DNA of 64,000 nt from Bacteroidota bacterium (GCA_029571215.1 JAKPTE010000020.1:19147-83146); one strand, 5' to 3'. Shown: positions 45,651 to 57,300, counted from the first letter of the stretch. A program made the numbers and translations. The notes: generated by a model not told the origin, from the sequence alone.

Positions 45651-47654
45651 ATGCTGTTTCTCCTCCTGTTTCTCATCTGCTTATCCCTGTCTGGAATCCC
45701 TGCCGGAGCCCAGACCGCCTCGTCAGTGAAACCAAACCCGTTACCGGAAGATCTTCAGGCATGGAAACGGTACGAACCGGCCTTGAAATATTCCGGATTG
45801 AAAGTTACCGCTGATGGGATCATATTCAATGCAGGAAAATACAGGGATGCCGCTCTGTTTTTCAGGGAGAAGTTTGATGGAATGATCGCAGAGATTGTCC
45901 CGTTTGCACCCTACGAATGCTCATCAGGACAGGCATTTACGGAGCCTTCGCGGCGCAATGGGAAAAAAGCTTTCAACGGAGTACCTGTTGTACCGGTTTA
46001 CCGGTCAAAGATACTTCGGCTCAATGCACAGGGGAGATCTAGTTATAAGCCCAACGATCTGGTATTTGTCAATCTGGGACCCCTTGAGGCCGGAATTCCT
46101 GACCTGCGCGAAATCAATGTATTGTTTCTGAAAAACAACAGGATATGCGGAATTGTGAGTTTTCATCATCTGCGCGATACCATGTTCCGTTATTATCCTA
46201 TAATACCTCTTATTCCCCTTCCTCCGCCTGATCTGTGCACCTGTTACCAGCCTCCGGAAAAACTGCAAACTGTCGCGTTCCGGTTTTACTATGCCGTCAA
46301 TGAAACGATACCCGATCCGCAGATGATACAACGTGTACAGAACTTTCTGCACGATAATTTTTCCGGCATTTCGCGGATCTCCATAACTTCCTTTGCCAGC
46401 ATTGAAGGAAGTTATCCGCTCAACAACCGGCTATTCCTCAGCAGGGCATCTATCTTGAGCGATTCCATGCGCCAACACGTTCCGGCTAATGTTTCCTTCA
46501 GCGTCCAGGCTGCCGAAAACTGGGAAATGTTTCGACAGCAGATAAACGATCCTTTGCTGAACTTCCTGAAAAATTCCGATACTTCAAAGGTAAGAAAGTA
46601 TGTAAATGAAAATGCCCTGGGTTCCCTGCGGCCTTTGCTGGATGCCCAGCGATACAGTGAAGTGTTGGTATCATTTTTCCCATCCGTTCCTGCTGCGACC
46701 ATCCACAGACAGGCGATAACTGAATACCTCACCCTATTCAGGAAATACCAGAGTCAGTGCCAGAAACAACCCGGAGCCTCGCTGCCAAAGGAAGCGATTA
46801 AGAAGATGGCTGATATTCTTGATTATTTGCTGCTCGAACTTCAGGCTGGAAGACTTTCCTATCAGGCAGTTGATACCCTTCCCCTTCTGGCCGATATGCA
46901 GGTATTCCAACAACCTCTGATGCCCGGCCTTTCGATGGCAAAGGATCCATTGATGCCCCTAGCGGCCAGAAAAATCTGGTACGACCTCTGTTATAGACCA
47001 CACGAAATAAATGAAGACAAGGAATTGCGATTTCTTCTGCTGCTTTCCGGAGTCGGAGGAACACCTCCTGAGGTGGAATACAATTTTCAGGCCCGGTTGA
47101 TCAATTCGGCCGCTCTTAAAACCCCTTCCGATTTTTCGTTTTTCAGCAGCCCTGAACGACTTCTGAAGCTTACCCAGCTTACCGGCACCAACCTTCCTGA
47201 CAAAGGTCTGGAACAAATGAAGCTCTTTGCCCATTTCGAAAAAATCAATCTCACTTTGCGAAAAGGTTATGAGAAATTCGGCGAAGCAGCTTCCTCTCTC
47301 CGTTATATATATCAGTACTTCAATGCGAATCCTCCATCCCCGAAATTCAGAAAAGATCTTGCCAGACTATTCATGACCTTCCTGGCATACGATTATGCAA
47401 CCGGGATACTTGAACCACTCATTTTACCGGAAGTAACCGACCAGGAAGCATATAGCCTGTGGCTGAAGATTTATTACGTAAAAAACGGCGTCAGAGACCT
47501 TAAACCTGCAATGTACGAACCATTATTCAAAGCAGCATCCGTTCTGTCTCCTTCCTCTTTCTGCAAACTGTTTGAAGAAGAGGAAAGGATTAATTTTCAG
47601 ATTCTCGATTACAAACCTTTATGGGATCTTTACTGTAAAAGCCATAGTTACTAA
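45651..47654 (+). CDS. Secreted protein of unknown function with OmpA-like segment
   Basis: A 667-residue protein with signal peptide (LFLICLSLSGIPAGAQ). I do not recognise the whole protein. Residues about 205-290 run RFYYAVNETIPDPQMIQRVQ, ISITSFASIEGSYPLNNRLF, then LSRASILSDSM. This resembles the OmpA/MotB peptidoglycan-binding fold, including N-x2-L-x3-R-A (Asn258 to Ala266; the usual L-S is L-F). The remaining 370 residues are predicted mostly helical with no recognised motif. The N-terminal part carries PPPDLCTCYQPPE with two close Cys. It is divergent from GH3 and 24 bases before the secreted hydrolase gene, so probably the first gene of a three-gene operon. It is likely periplasmic. 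Confidence 0.75.
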   Translation: MLFLLLFLICLSLSGIPAGAQTASSVKPNPLPEDLQAWKRYEPALKYSGLKVTADGIIFNAGKYRDAALFFREKFDGMIAEIVPFAPYECSSGQAFTEPSRRNGKKAFNGVPVVPVYRSKILRLNAQGRSSYKPNDLVFVNLGPLEAGIPDLREINVLFLKNNRICGIVSFHHLRDTMFRYYPIIPLIPLPPPDLCTCYQPPEKLQTVAFRFYYAVNETIPDPQMIQRVQNFLHDNFSGISRISITSFASIEGSYPLNNRLFLSRASILSDSMRQHVPANVSFSVQAAENWEMFRQQINDPLLNFLKNSDTSKVRKYVNENALGSLRPLLDAQRYSEVLVSFFPSVPAATIHRQAITEYLTLFRKYQSQCQKQPGASLPKEAIKKMADILDYLLLELQAGRLSYQAVDTLPLLADMQVFQQPLMPGLSMAKDPLMPLAARKIWYDLCYRPHEINEDKELRFLLLLSGVGGTPPEVEYNFQARLINSAALKTPSDFSFFSSPERLLKLTQLTGTNLPDKGLEQMKLFAHFEKINLTLRKGYEKFGEAASSLRYIYQYFNANPPSPKFRKDLARLFMTFLAYDYATGILEPLILPEVTDQEAYSLWLKIYYVKNGVRDLKPAMYEPLFKAASVLSPSSFCKLFEEEERINFQILDYKPLWDLYCKSHSY

Positions 47655-47678
47655 TATTAAAGACCTAAAACCCAAGGT

Positions 47679-49100
47679 ATGAAAACGTACACCTATTATA
47701 TAATCATGTTTTTGCTGGCAGTTCTTCCTCTAACGCCGGCGCTTGCCCAACCCTGCCTTCCTGGAATATGGAGCGGAAAACTGAAGGTTCCAGGCGGAGG
47801 AGAACTGACAATTGCTATTACATTTTTCACTGACGACAACGACAGTCTCAAGGCAAGTCTTCGTTCCATTGAACAGAGCCCGAACGATTTTCCCTTCGAT
47901 CAGGTAACACATGCCGGAAAGAAGGTGACGCTGAGCATGCGTTCGCTTCGGATAGAAGTGGAAGGCACTGTTGATTCGACCGACAGGACGATGGTATGCG
48001 ATTTCCGGCAAGGTGGATTCAGGCTTCCCCTTGTTCTGCATAAAACAGACTCAATGCCCGGGCTAAAAAGACCCCAGGAACCAAAGAAACCATTTCCATA
48101 CAAAGAAGAAGAGGTAACCTTTGAAAACAACCGGGACAAAATTACGCTTGCCGGCACCCTCACAGTTCCGCAGGGTAAAGGTCCATTTCCGGCAGTCATC
48201 CTGATTTCCGGTTCAGGCCCACAAAACAGGAATGAAGAATTGTTCGGTCATAAACCGTTTCTGGTACTTGCTGACTATCTTACCCGCAGGGGGATTGCCG
48301 TACTGCGTTTTGATGACCGTGGTACCGGACAATCTTCCGGCAATTTCAACGATGCCACAACCGCCGACTTTGCCACGGACGTGCTGGCAGCTCTTGCTTA
48401 TTTGAAAACACGCCAGGAAATTGATCCTGCAAAAACAGGACTTATCGGGCACAGCGAAGGAGGAATGGTGGCTCCTGTGGTCGCTGCACGATCAAAACAG
48501 GTGGCATTTATTATTCTCCTTGCCGGTCCGGGCATAGGAATGGATCAGATCGTTCTTTATCAGATTGGACGCCAGTTAAAAATGCTCGGAAAATCAGAAG
48601 AGCAGATACAGGCCGAAATACGGTTCCGTAAAAAGATTTTCGAAACTATGGCAGTGGCAAAAGATACCGTTCTTGCTGCCGCTAAAATACGAAAGGCCTA
48701 TGCGGACCTGCCCGAAGCCGAAAAAAAACTACTCTCCTGGACGCCCGAACAACTGGATGGAATGATCAGGACATTCTCCAACCCCTGGTGGAGATTCTGT
48801 CTTTCTTACCAGCCGGCAAAAACGTTAAGAAAAGTGCAATGTCCGGTACTGGCACTGAACGGAAGCAAAGATACCCAGGTACAGGCCGACCCGAACCTGG
48901 ATGCGATTTCAAAGGCTCTCAGGGAAGGAAAATGCAAATCTTATACCATCAAAAAGATGGACGGACTGAATCATTTGTTTCAGAAATGCAAAACAGGTGA
49001 CGGATTGGAGTATGGATCAATTGAAGAAACAATCAATCCGGAGGTTCTTGAGGTTATAGCTCAATGGATTGAAGGAATAGTAATCAAAAAACAGATATGA
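47679..49100 (+). CDS. Secreted alpha/beta hydrolase (S9/S33-like esterase or peptidase)
   Basis: A 473-residue protein with signal peptide (MFLLAVLPLTPALAQ). An N-terminal beta-rich domain of about 110 residues (PGIWSGKLKVPGGGELTIAI) precedes an alpha/beta-hydrolase domain. Visible hallmarks are the oxyanion stretch VILISGSGPQNRNEELFGHKPF, VLRFDDRGTGQSSG, nucleophile Ser259 in IGHSEGGMVAP, Asp398 in LNGSKDTQV and His432 in GLNHLFQ. These give a full catalytic triad. Related Bacteroidota proteins are annotated as S9-family peptidases or esterases, and the substrate is unknown. The stop overlaps the CAP-domain gene start by 4 bases, so they are co-translated. Confidence 0.88.
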   Translation: MKTYTYYIIMFLLAVLPLTPALAQPCLPGIWSGKLKVPGGGELTIAITFFTDDNDSLKASLRSIEQSPNDFPFDQVTHAGKKVTLSMRSLRIEVEGTVDSTDRTMVCDFRQGGFRLPLVLHKTDSMPGLKRPQEPKKPFPYKEEEVTFENNRDKITLAGTLTVPQGKGPFPAVILISGSGPQNRNEELFGHKPFLVLADYLTRRGIAVLRFDDRGTGQSSGNFNDATTADFATDVLAALAYLKTRQEIDPAKTGLIGHSEGGMVAPVVAARSKQVAFIILLAGPGIGMDQIVLYQIGRQLKMLGKSEEQIQAEIRFRKKIFETMAVAKDTVLAAAKIRKAYADLPEAEKKLLSWTPEQLDGMIRTFSNPWWRFCLSYQPAKTLRKVQCPVLALNGSKDTQVQADPNLDAISKALREGKCKSYTIKKMDGLNHLFQKCKTGDGLEYGSIEETINPEVLEVIAQWIEGIVIKKQI

Positions 49101-49702
49101 AAAAATTGGTATGGATTGCTGGTCTGATTTCATTCTTTGCCGTCAGGCCCGTGAATGATGTCATAGCTCAGAACCTGAGCGACAAACGCATTGATGCTGA
49201 TCATTTCGATACGGGTCTGATGGAGCATTTTGTGAAAATAAAAATCGACAGCGTGAGGAAAGCCCATGGACTGAATGCACTGCAGAACGACACCCTCCTG
49301 TACCTGGCAGCATTGGATCAGGCTAGATACCAGAAAGGGAAAAAGGAGCTGACTCATTTTCAGACAAACCGCAGAAAGAAAACACTGAAAGAACGCCTTG
49401 ATTACTATGGATTTCCTTTTACTGCCGCAGCTGAAAACCTTGCAAGGGGTTACGTGCTGGTTCCGATCTATGCTACAGGTTCCAGAACAAAAACCATCGT
49501 TGTAGAAACCTATGAACAAGCAGCATATCAGATGGTTGACGGATGGGTTCACAGCAAGGGGCATTATACCAATATAACAACTCCCGGTTACCGGTTTACG
49601 GGAGTTGCCATGGTATTTGACAAGGTAAAGAAAGAAATAAACGGGGCACAGGTTTTTGCCGATGCTCCTGAAAACTACCGGCCCGTGAAAAAACTGAAGT
49701 GA
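49097..49702 (+). CDS. Secreted CAP (SCP/PR1) domain protein
   Basis: A 201-residue protein with a signal sequence (LVWIAGLISFFAVRPVNDVIAQ). The CAP domain covers about 45-190: IDSVRKAHGLNALQNDTLLYLAALDQARYQ, the His-Glu style stretch AAAENLARGY, and MVDGWVHSKGHYTNIT (about 147-162), the metal- or ligand-binding helices and loops of the family. Bacterial CAP proteins have mostly unknown roles, often at the cell surface. It overlaps the hydrolase gene (ATGA). Confidence 0.88.
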   Translation: MKKLVWIAGLISFFAVRPVNDVIAQNLSDKRIDADHFDTGLMEHFVKIKIDSVRKAHGLNALQNDTLLYLAALDQARYQKGKKELTHFQTNRRKKTLKERLDYYGFPFTAAAENLARGYVLVPIYATGSRTKTIVVETYEQAAYQMVDGWVHSKGHYTNITTPGYRFTGVAMVFDKVKKEINGAQVFADAPENYRPVKKLK

Positions 49703-49788
49703 TAGTTTGTGTTTTAACCCTAATCTTGCAGGCTATTTCTGCCCATTATGCTGACCCCTCGTGCAGCAGAACATTGATTTCCTGACGG

Positions 49789-52587
49789 TTATTCTGTTTT
49801 TAATTGAAACACCAGCGTCGGATCAAGAGGATACCTCCCGAATCGTTCTCCATATATGGCCAGTCCTCCTGGTAATCTGTCATTTACCTCCAGCCGGATA
49901 ATAATATCTTTCCCTTCCTGCAGAGACTCTAGGGGAATTACAGCCTGCACCAGGTATCCGTATGAGCCGGCTTCGTCAAGCTTTCCGTTTTGTGGCTGGG
50001 AAAACCACGACAGAATTCCTCTGTGATCAGCAGGATCATCAGGAAGATAATATTGCCCGGCCGCAACTCCGTTCACCCTCACCGTGAGAAGGGAAGGGAA
50101 TTTCCGGGTATCGGTCATGGGGTAGGCATTGGGATTGCGTCCCGGGTCATGGAACCCTTCCCCCCGCATATAATCTCCGTCCCGTTGCTGGCTGTCAGGC
50201 CGGTCTTTGCCCAGCAGTTCCTTTGCCGATGCCTCAAAAAGAAAAGTAAGTCCGCCAATTTTGTCCTTTTTCAGACCCGAGGGCCATTGAATCCTGTATT
50301 CAAAATAGCCGCTTCCGTCGCCCCATACTTTCAGCCCGTTCAGTACCTGTCGGGTTTTGGTCGTCCAGCTGGCAGAAACATACGATGCAGGCCGGAATCG
50401 TACCAGATCAAAACTGGTTCCCTGCCGTGTAAGTGTTTCCCTTTCGGGTGTATTTCCAGCGGTTATGTAGAAAGTTGTGAAGTTCCTGTGCAGAATCTTG
50501 CCGGTACGTGTTTCCAGCCGCCAGGAAAGCAATGCCAGTCCTGGATAGCAAGGCATGTGCACGTTCAGGTCGGCCAGATGGCCTTGAAACCATGGTTTAT
50601 ATGGTATCATATTCTCACTGGAAGCCACATAATTATGATGTCCGAACTGATCCCATGCCTCCATTTCATGAACAACAAGGAGGGAATCTCCTACGGAAGC
50701 ATCCGTCATGAAAGAAGCGAAGAGAGGGAGAATAATTTCTTCGTCAGGAAAAACCTGCCGGCATAATTCGTTTCCAGCGGAAAGATAGAACGGGCTGTGC
50801 AGGTCGTTAAGGCTCATGCCTGGAACCAGTTCGCCCAGTCCGGTTTCCTTTTCACTGCGGTCATAGCGGTAGTATCCGTTCCACTCGTTGATAACATCAT
50901 GATGTTCGGTATATAGCCATCCTCCCATTTTGGGATGCATCCGGAACTCATTGATCATGCGGTGGTAATCCCAGCTCCAGTCCACATCGCCGGTACTCCC
51001 ATGATACCCCCAAACATTACCGCATTCGCTGTTGATCATAGGGGCCTCCTTCTGAACCGCAGGATGCCGGTAATTCCATGAAGAACCAGGGAATGTACTG
51101 TCAGTAACTACCTTCATAAAGTCTTTCCATGCGTAACCGGGCAAATAGCTATGCCACGAATTGATATCACTCACGACATGGTCGTAGTTACAGGCTGAAT
51201 TATCCTCCACCAGGCGGGTCGGATCAAGTTTTTTTGCAAGGTGATACACCTGTTCCACCCATTGCGCTGTGCTATCGGCATATACTCTTTGTTCCCCATC
51301 GCGGGAAAACAACCCCCAGGTTTCATTGAAAAGAACCCAGGAAAAAATGGAAGGATGGTTGAAATCCCGATCGATCATCTGTTCCATGGCATATTGCCAT
51401 TCTTTTCTCATTTCAGGCCCGGGTTCTCCCCAGCTGTTGGGCACATCGGCCATGATTAGCAACCCCAGTTTATCTGCCCAGTATAGTTTGCGGGGAATTT
51501 CAACCTTGATATGCAACCTGTTTCCATTAAGACCAATCTTTTTTGAACGAAGAATTTCATCTCGCATAAAGGCATCAGAAGGATAGGTATAATAACCTTC
51601 GGGATGATAGCATTGATCGAGTGTGAGCTGAAGGTAGACCGGTTTGTTATTCAGGGCAATATAGGGAAAGGATGTGCCAGGAAGATGCATCACACTAATT
51701 TTCCGCATACCAAAATAGGTTTTGACCTCATCCACTGTTTGGTGGTCGGTAACAAGTCTAAGCTTTGTGTCATAAAGCCATGGATCATCGAGGTTCCAGA
51801 GGCGGGAACCGGGCAGATAAATGAGTTGGATTCCGGACTCTTCCCCCTTCTTCAGTTTTTTCATAATGACAGTATCTTTTCCGGAAGGAAGAGAAATGGA
51901 AATCATCAGTTCAGAAGGCTTTTCCAACGGCTGTTGGAGGGTATAGTTTATCTGCACCATGGAACGATCAATGTCAGGCACAAAATGTACCTTTTTCAGG
52001 TAATTGATTCCACGGGCTTCAAGGTAAACCGTTTGCCAGAAGCCACGTGCAGGACCATACCCTTGTTTCCCTTCCAGGTTATAAGGTGCTGGGGAGTCGT
52101 CAACTTTTACAACCAGCCGGTGGGTTTTCCCGGGTGTAAAAAGCGGGGTTATTTCAAACTCAAAGGGGGTATAACCTCCCTGATGAAAACCCAGCCTGGT
52201 ACCGTCAAGCCAGGCTGTGGTTCTCCAGTCGGAGGCCCCAAAAACAATAAAAATCCGTTTCCCTTTCCAGGATTCCGGAATGTTAATAGTACGTGAATAC
52301 CATCCTATGTCAGCTTCGTTGGCCACACCCGATAAGGGAGAACCCCAGGAAAAAGGAACCAGGATTTTCTTTTCCGGCTGAAATTCCCTGTACCATAAAT
52401 TTTTCTCTCCTGAATTTTCCTTATCGAAACGGAAATCCCAGACTCCGTTGAGATTCATCCATTGCTGTCGCTCAAAATCGGGTCGCGGATGCTCCGGAAG
52501 CGGTATGCCCTGATCCTGTGAAAACAACCCCGGCGAGCAGAAAAGCAAGGGGAGAACAGCTGATGCCAGATAAAAAAACTTTTTCAT
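49789..52587 (-). CDS. GH2 glycosidase, secreted
   Basis: A 932-residue GH2 enzyme with signal peptide (SAVLPLLFCSPGLFSQ). The N-terminal sugar-binding domain begins PRPDFERQQWMNLNGVWDFRF and contains ADIGWYSRTINIPESWKGKR. The barrel has acid/base Glu422 in FNETWG and nucleophile Glu521 in INSECGNVWGY. These motifs are shared by beta-galactosidase/glucuronidase-like Bacteroidota GH2 proteins. The C-terminal 250 residues are beta-rich and untypical, perhaps a carbohydrate-binding part. The substrate cannot be set from the sequence. It is divergent from the dehydrogenase gene across 90 bases and convergent with the CAP-domain gene. Confidence 0.9.
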   Translation of the reverse strand: MKKFFYLASAVLPLLFCSPGLFSQDQGIPLPEHPRPDFERQQWMNLNGVWDFRFDKENSGEKNLWYREFQPEKKILVPFSWGSPLSGVANEADIGWYSRTINIPESWKGKRIFIVFGASDWRTTAWLDGTRLGFHQGGYTPFEFEITPLFTPGKTHRLVVKVDDSPAPYNLEGKQGYGPARGFWQTVYLEARGINYLKKVHFVPDIDRSMVQINYTLQQPLEKPSELMISISLPSGKDTVIMKKLKKGEESGIQLIYLPGSRLWNLDDPWLYDTKLRLVTDHQTVDEVKTYFGMRKISVMHLPGTSFPYIALNNKPVYLQLTLDQCYHPEGYYTYPSDAFMRDEILRSKKIGLNGNRLHIKVEIPRKLYWADKLGLLIMADVPNSWGEPGPEMRKEWQYAMEQMIDRDFNHPSIFSWVLFNETWGLFSRDGEQRVYADSTAQWVEQVYHLAKKLDPTRLVEDNSACNYDHVVSDINSWHSYLPGYAWKDFMKVVTDSTFPGSSWNYRHPAVQKEAPMINSECGNVWGYHGSTGDVDWSWDYHRMINEFRMHPKMGGWLYTEHHDVINEWNGYYRYDRSEKETGLGELVPGMSLNDLHSPFYLSAGNELCRQVFPDEEIILPLFASFMTDASVGDSLLVVHEMEAWDQFGHHNYVASSENMIPYKPWFQGHLADLNVHMPCYPGLALLSWRLETRTGKILHRNFTTFYITAGNTPERETLTRQGTSFDLVRFRPASYVSASWTTKTRQVLNGLKVWGDGSGYFEYRIQWPSGLKKDKIGGLTFLFEASAKELLGKDRPDSQQRDGDYMRGEGFHDPGRNPNAYPMTDTRKFPSLLTVRVNGVAAGQYYLPDDPADHRGILSWFSQPQNGKLDEAGSYGYLVQAVIPLESLQEGKDIIIRLEVNDRLPGGLAIYGERFGRYPLDPTLVFQLKTE

Positions 52588-52677
52588 TATTGAAAGGATT
52601 TGGCGGGGTTGAAGATAGAAAAAATGGACTGTTGGTCAAAATGACGGAAAAAATTCCAACTTTGATAAAAAAAGACT

Positions 52678-54033
52678 ATGAAGTTGAAAAGCATCAATCC
52701 TTACACAGGCAAATGCATTGCCACTGTCTCTGAATTTTCTGACAAACAGATTCAGGAAGCCATCCATCAGTCAGAAAAGGCTTTTCATCACTGGAGCCAT
52801 CTGGCCATTGCAAGGCGGGCCGATCTGATAATGGAAACCGGCCGTATATTGTTGGCCAACAAGGAGATGTGTGCCCGCACCATAACTTCCGAAATGGGGA
52901 AGCCCATCCGCGAATCCATAGCCGAGGTGGAAAAGTGTGCCTGGGTTTGTTCCTGGTATGCTGAAAACGGCCCGGATTTTTTGCGGGACGAAGGTATTCT
53001 AACCGATGCAACGCGCAGTTATGTCCGTTATGCCCCGCTGGGGAGCATTCTGGCCATTATGCCATGGAATTTTCCTTTCTGGCAGGTATTTCGGTGTGCC
53101 GTTCCGACCCTGCTGGCCGGAAATTGCGTTATATTGAAACATGCATCCAATGTACAACAATGTGCAGCCCTGATGGAAGATATTTTTCTGCAGGCAGGAT
53201 GTTCTGAAGGCGTTTTTAAGAATATTCCAGCAGGCTCCGCAAAGGTTCCTGGTCTTATCGCTGCTCCCTGTGTAAAAGCTGTAACTCTTACCGGAAGTGA
53301 AGAAGCTGGATCCGACGTAGCTGCTCTGGCCGGCCGTCAACTGAAAAAAACAGTACTCGAACTGGGCGGTAGCAATCCTTTTCTGGTGCTGGACGACGCC
53401 GATCTTTCCTCTGCCGTTGAAACGGGGTTCAGATCGCGCATGCAGAACGCGGGCCAGAGTTGCATTGCAGCAAAACGGTTTATTGTTCACGAAAAAGTGT
53501 ACGATGCTTTTGTTGAAATGTTCCTGCAAAAAGCCCAAAAAATCATTGTTTCAGATCCCATGAATCCCGGTACGGAAATGGGACCGCTGGCAGGGACAGC
53601 GCATGCTGTTAATGTGGAACGTCAGGTTACCGCTTCGCAGTACATGGGTGCCACTGTCCTGTACGGAGGTCATCGGCAGGGAGCTTTCTTTGAACCTACC
53701 GTAATGATCAATGTGACCCCTGAAATGCCCGTTTTCCGGGAAGAAGTTTTCGGGCCGGTGGCTGTCATCACGAAGGCCCCGGATGAAGAGAAAATGATGG
53801 AACTGGCAGGCTGTTCCGCTTTCGGGCTGGGGGCCACCATATTTACATCGGATCTAAAACGGGCTGAAAGGATGATTCCTGGCTTTGGTGACGGAGCCGT
53901 CTTTATCAACGAAATGGTTAAATCCGATCCGCGGCTTCCCTTTGGTGGTACAGGAAAGTCTGGTTACGGCCGGGAACTCTCATGGCACGGAATCAGGGAA
54001 TTTGTAAATGTTCAGACAATTTATATTCGTTAG
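52678..54033 (+). CDS. NAD(P)-dependent aldehyde dehydrogenase, succinate-semialdehyde type
   Basis: A 451-residue aldehyde dehydrogenase, the short form seen in Sad/GabD-like succinate-semialdehyde dehydrogenases of Bacteroidota. Motifs: [20 protein letters not shown], cofactor loop [18 protein letters not shown], general-base Glu228 in [17 protein letters not shown] and nucleophile Cys262 in [12 protein letters not shown], and near the end [19 protein letters not shown]. By family it oxidises succinic semialdehyde (or a related aldehyde) to the acid in the cytosol. It is alone on its transcript; the neighbours do not suggest the pathway. Confidence 0.88.
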   Translation: MKLKSINPYTGKCIATVSEFSDKQIQEAIHQSEKAFHHWSHLAIARRADLIMETGRILLANKEMCARTITSEMGKPIRESIAEVEKCAWVCSWYAENGPDFLRDEGILTDATRSYVRYAPLGSILAIMPWNFPFWQVFRCAVPTLLAGNCVILKHASNVQQCAALMEDIFLQAGCSEGVFKNIPAGSAKVPGLIAAPCVKAVTLTGSEEAGSDVAALAGRQLKKTVLELGGSNPFLVLDDADLSSAVETGFRSRMQNAGQSCIAAKRFIVHEKVYDAFVEMFLQKAQKIIVSDPMNPGTEMGPLAGTAHAVNVERQVTASQYMGATVLYGGHRQGAFFEPTVMINVTPEMPVFREEVFGPVAVITKAPDEEKMMELAGCSAFGLGATIFTSDLKRAERMIPGFGDGAVFINEMVKSDPRLPFGGTGKSGYGRELSWHGIREFVNVQTIYIR

Positions 54034-54386
54034 CAGAAAACATGAACCGGGTCCTCCGGTCAGATTTTTTCCCCCCTCCCATTTTACGAAGAAATGTTAG
54101 ACAAATTTTTTTATAACCATGCGTTAGGCAGGGGTAGCCAAAGTTTTATATGATTGATTTTCCGATTCTTATAAAATTATTTAGAATCATTCCAAATCAT
54201 TTTTAGGGCGAAAATAACTGTAACGACCTTACTACTTTTCGTCGTATAAAAAATTGCATTTAACATAGAATTTTAATCTCCTGACATTAAAAAATGTCAC
54301 TTCGTCAAAAATGGCTTTTGCCATTTGAGGAGGATGTTTTGTGCCATTACGAACAGAAAATGATGTTGAACCAAAAGAATGATGCG

Positions 54387-57300
54387 ATGAAGAAAAGAAG
54401 AGAAAAACGGTTTCTGTTACTGGTAGTAACAGGAATCATTCTGCTGTTGTTATCGGTACTGACAGCGCCGGCTCAGACCACGTACTACCTCGACTCCCGG
54501 CAAGGAGATGACCGGAATGCAGGTACGACAGAAACAAGTGCCTGGAAAACCTTGGATAAACTCAATAACATTGCATCCCAGATCAAACCGGGAGACAAAA
54601 TCCTTCTGAAACGGGGCAGCCGTTTTTTCGGGCAAATAAGTCTGAACAACCTTGGTTCGGATACAAAACCCATTACTATTGATGCATACGGAAGCGGCGA
54701 TTTGCCGGTTATTACGGGAGCCCAGCCCTATTCAGGCTGGATACAGCATAAGGGGTTAATTTACAAAGCCATTGTCAAACAGAAACCCTTGAGTGTTTAT
54801 GTAAACAATTCCCTGTATTTCCTTGCACGGACGCCCAATGCGGGGAACTGGTTTACAGCCGACAACAGCAATTCAACCACCTGGATAGGCGATGCAGAGC
54901 TTACCCAGCCTTCCGGATACTGGAACGGGGCAACATGCCGTGTCCGCACGAGCGACTATACCTGGGATTATAGCACGGTATCATCTTATACACCCGGAAG
55001 TCTGACCATGAATCCGGGTGTGGAATACACCATTCAGCCAGGATATATCTATTACCTTGAAAACACATTCTCCTCACTTGACACTCCCGGTGAATGGTAC
55101 TGGAGAAACGATACCCTGTATGTATATCTGAAAGCGGCCAAAGACACTTCCGCCATACAAGCCTGTTCCAAATCCTACGGCATATATGCAGGTTCGGTGA
55201 AGAATCTTGTAATTAAGAATCTGGCATTTGAGTACCAGACAATCTCGGCTGTTTATCTTTCCAGTTGCACCAACATTGAACTTTCGGGATGTTCTGTTCG
55301 CGAATCAATGGTCTCGGGCATCGAGTGCAAAACGGGCGATCAGATACGAATCCTTTCCAATCAGATCAGCTCCTGCTATGGCAAGGGCATTTCAGCCACC
55401 TCGTTGCAGAACAGTGTCATCAACAACAATACTGTCAAACAGATCGGGCTGGTTCCAGGATATGGTAAAAACGGATATGACGGAGCTATTGGAATTTTCA
55501 TCAATCATATGGGATCCTCCAATAAAATAACCAACAACAGAGTTGATTCGACCGGATACAGCGGAATCAGAAGTGATAGCAAAAATACACTCATCGAGCA
55601 CAATGTGGTTTCCAATGCCCTGCTGACGCTGAAAGACGGAGCAGGTATCTATATCTGGGGTGATTATTCGAAAAATTCCACCATTCGTGAAAACTACATT
55701 GAAAACATCCACCTGAACGAAACCATTAAAGCTTATCATAATTGGGGATTCGGCATCTATCTTGATGATTATTCCATTGCCAACAAGGTTACTGGAAATA
55801 TCATCAATGACCGCCAGGCTACAGCCATTTTCCTGCATAATTCCCTCGACAATACGGTTGACAGTAATACCGTTTACGGAGGCGGATTATCCATTCTTAT
55901 CGACAGGGCTCTTTCTTCCAGCAGTTATGCAAATACCGTTATGCACAATACATTTTTCACCATTAATCCGGGAGATGTTAGTCTTTCGTTAAGCAGTAGT
56001 GAACCAACTACCTTTGGAAATTTTGATTTTAATATTTATGCTAATCCGTTTACACGTGCTACTATTTTTCACAAAGTTCAGGGTTCAGGCGAAACATTGT
56101 TCAGTCTGAGCGGCTGGAGAACCTTTCACGGCCAGGACGCCCATTCATCCGAAAGCCCTGTATGGTGGAGCACACAAAAGGTAACCGATACTCTGTCGGC
56201 CGATCTGCTCAAAAACGGAACCTTTGCTACCAATCTGAACGACTGGTGGGGATATCCCGACAACTTCCAGCGCACATGGAAAAATGACGGTAAAATGGAC
56301 GGTGGATATGTTCAGATCCGGTTCCTTTCTTCCAGTCCAACATACGGAGCTTTTCTCAGCAGCCAAAACATCAGCTACAGTGCAGATGCAAGTTATCTTA
56401 TTTCCTTCTCAGCAAGAAGCGATAAACCCGGAACCATTCAGTTGAAAGATGATGCCGACAATCCCGTACAGTTTAATTATGCTGTAACCTGCGATACAGC
56501 CAGGGTGGAATACCGCTATATTTTCACTTCAAGGAAAGCGACGACCGGCAAGTTTCTTTTTGGTACCAGCAAGTACTTTGATGCCACCATGTATTTCGAC
56601 AACATCCACTTATATAAGGTTGCCACTTCCCCCTTCGATCCGTACATCAATTCCCGACTTCTGGCAAATACGTCAGCATCTGTTGCCTCCATGACAACCG
56701 GGAAAAATGCTATTGATGCGAGCGGGAAGAGTCTGCCGGCATCAGTAAACCTGGGTCCCTGGAAGGCAGTTGTCTGCATTTTTGATGGAAATGCAGGCAC
56801 TCCGCAACCAGATCCTATTATCAATCCTCCGGCAACCGCTGCCGACAGTCTGCAGAACCTCCGTCTGCAGGAAGGCTGGAACATGGTTTCCTTTTTTGTG
56901 GTTCCTGCCGACGACAGCCTCAGCCATGTTTTCGCACCATTGATTGCCGGCAAGCAACTCATTAAAGTACAGGACCGTTCCGGGCGGTTCATGACCCAGC
57001 TGCCTGATGGTACTTGGTTCAGTAATCTCGAACGTATTCATCCTGAAGAAGGATATCATGTCTGGATGCGTACCAGTACATCTATGCAGATTAAGGGATC
57101 GCCCGTTCCCGGAAACATAATGATTCCTCTTGTAAAAGGAAAGAACCTGATAGGATATCCCTCGAAGAATCCATCTGCATTTACCGATCTTTTTGCCTCC
57201 CTGGTACAGAGAAAAACCTTCTACAAGCTTCAGGACGATCTGACAAGAATTAACGTGCTGCAGTCGGGCAAGCTCACCGTTGGCGTGGACAGTTTGAAGC

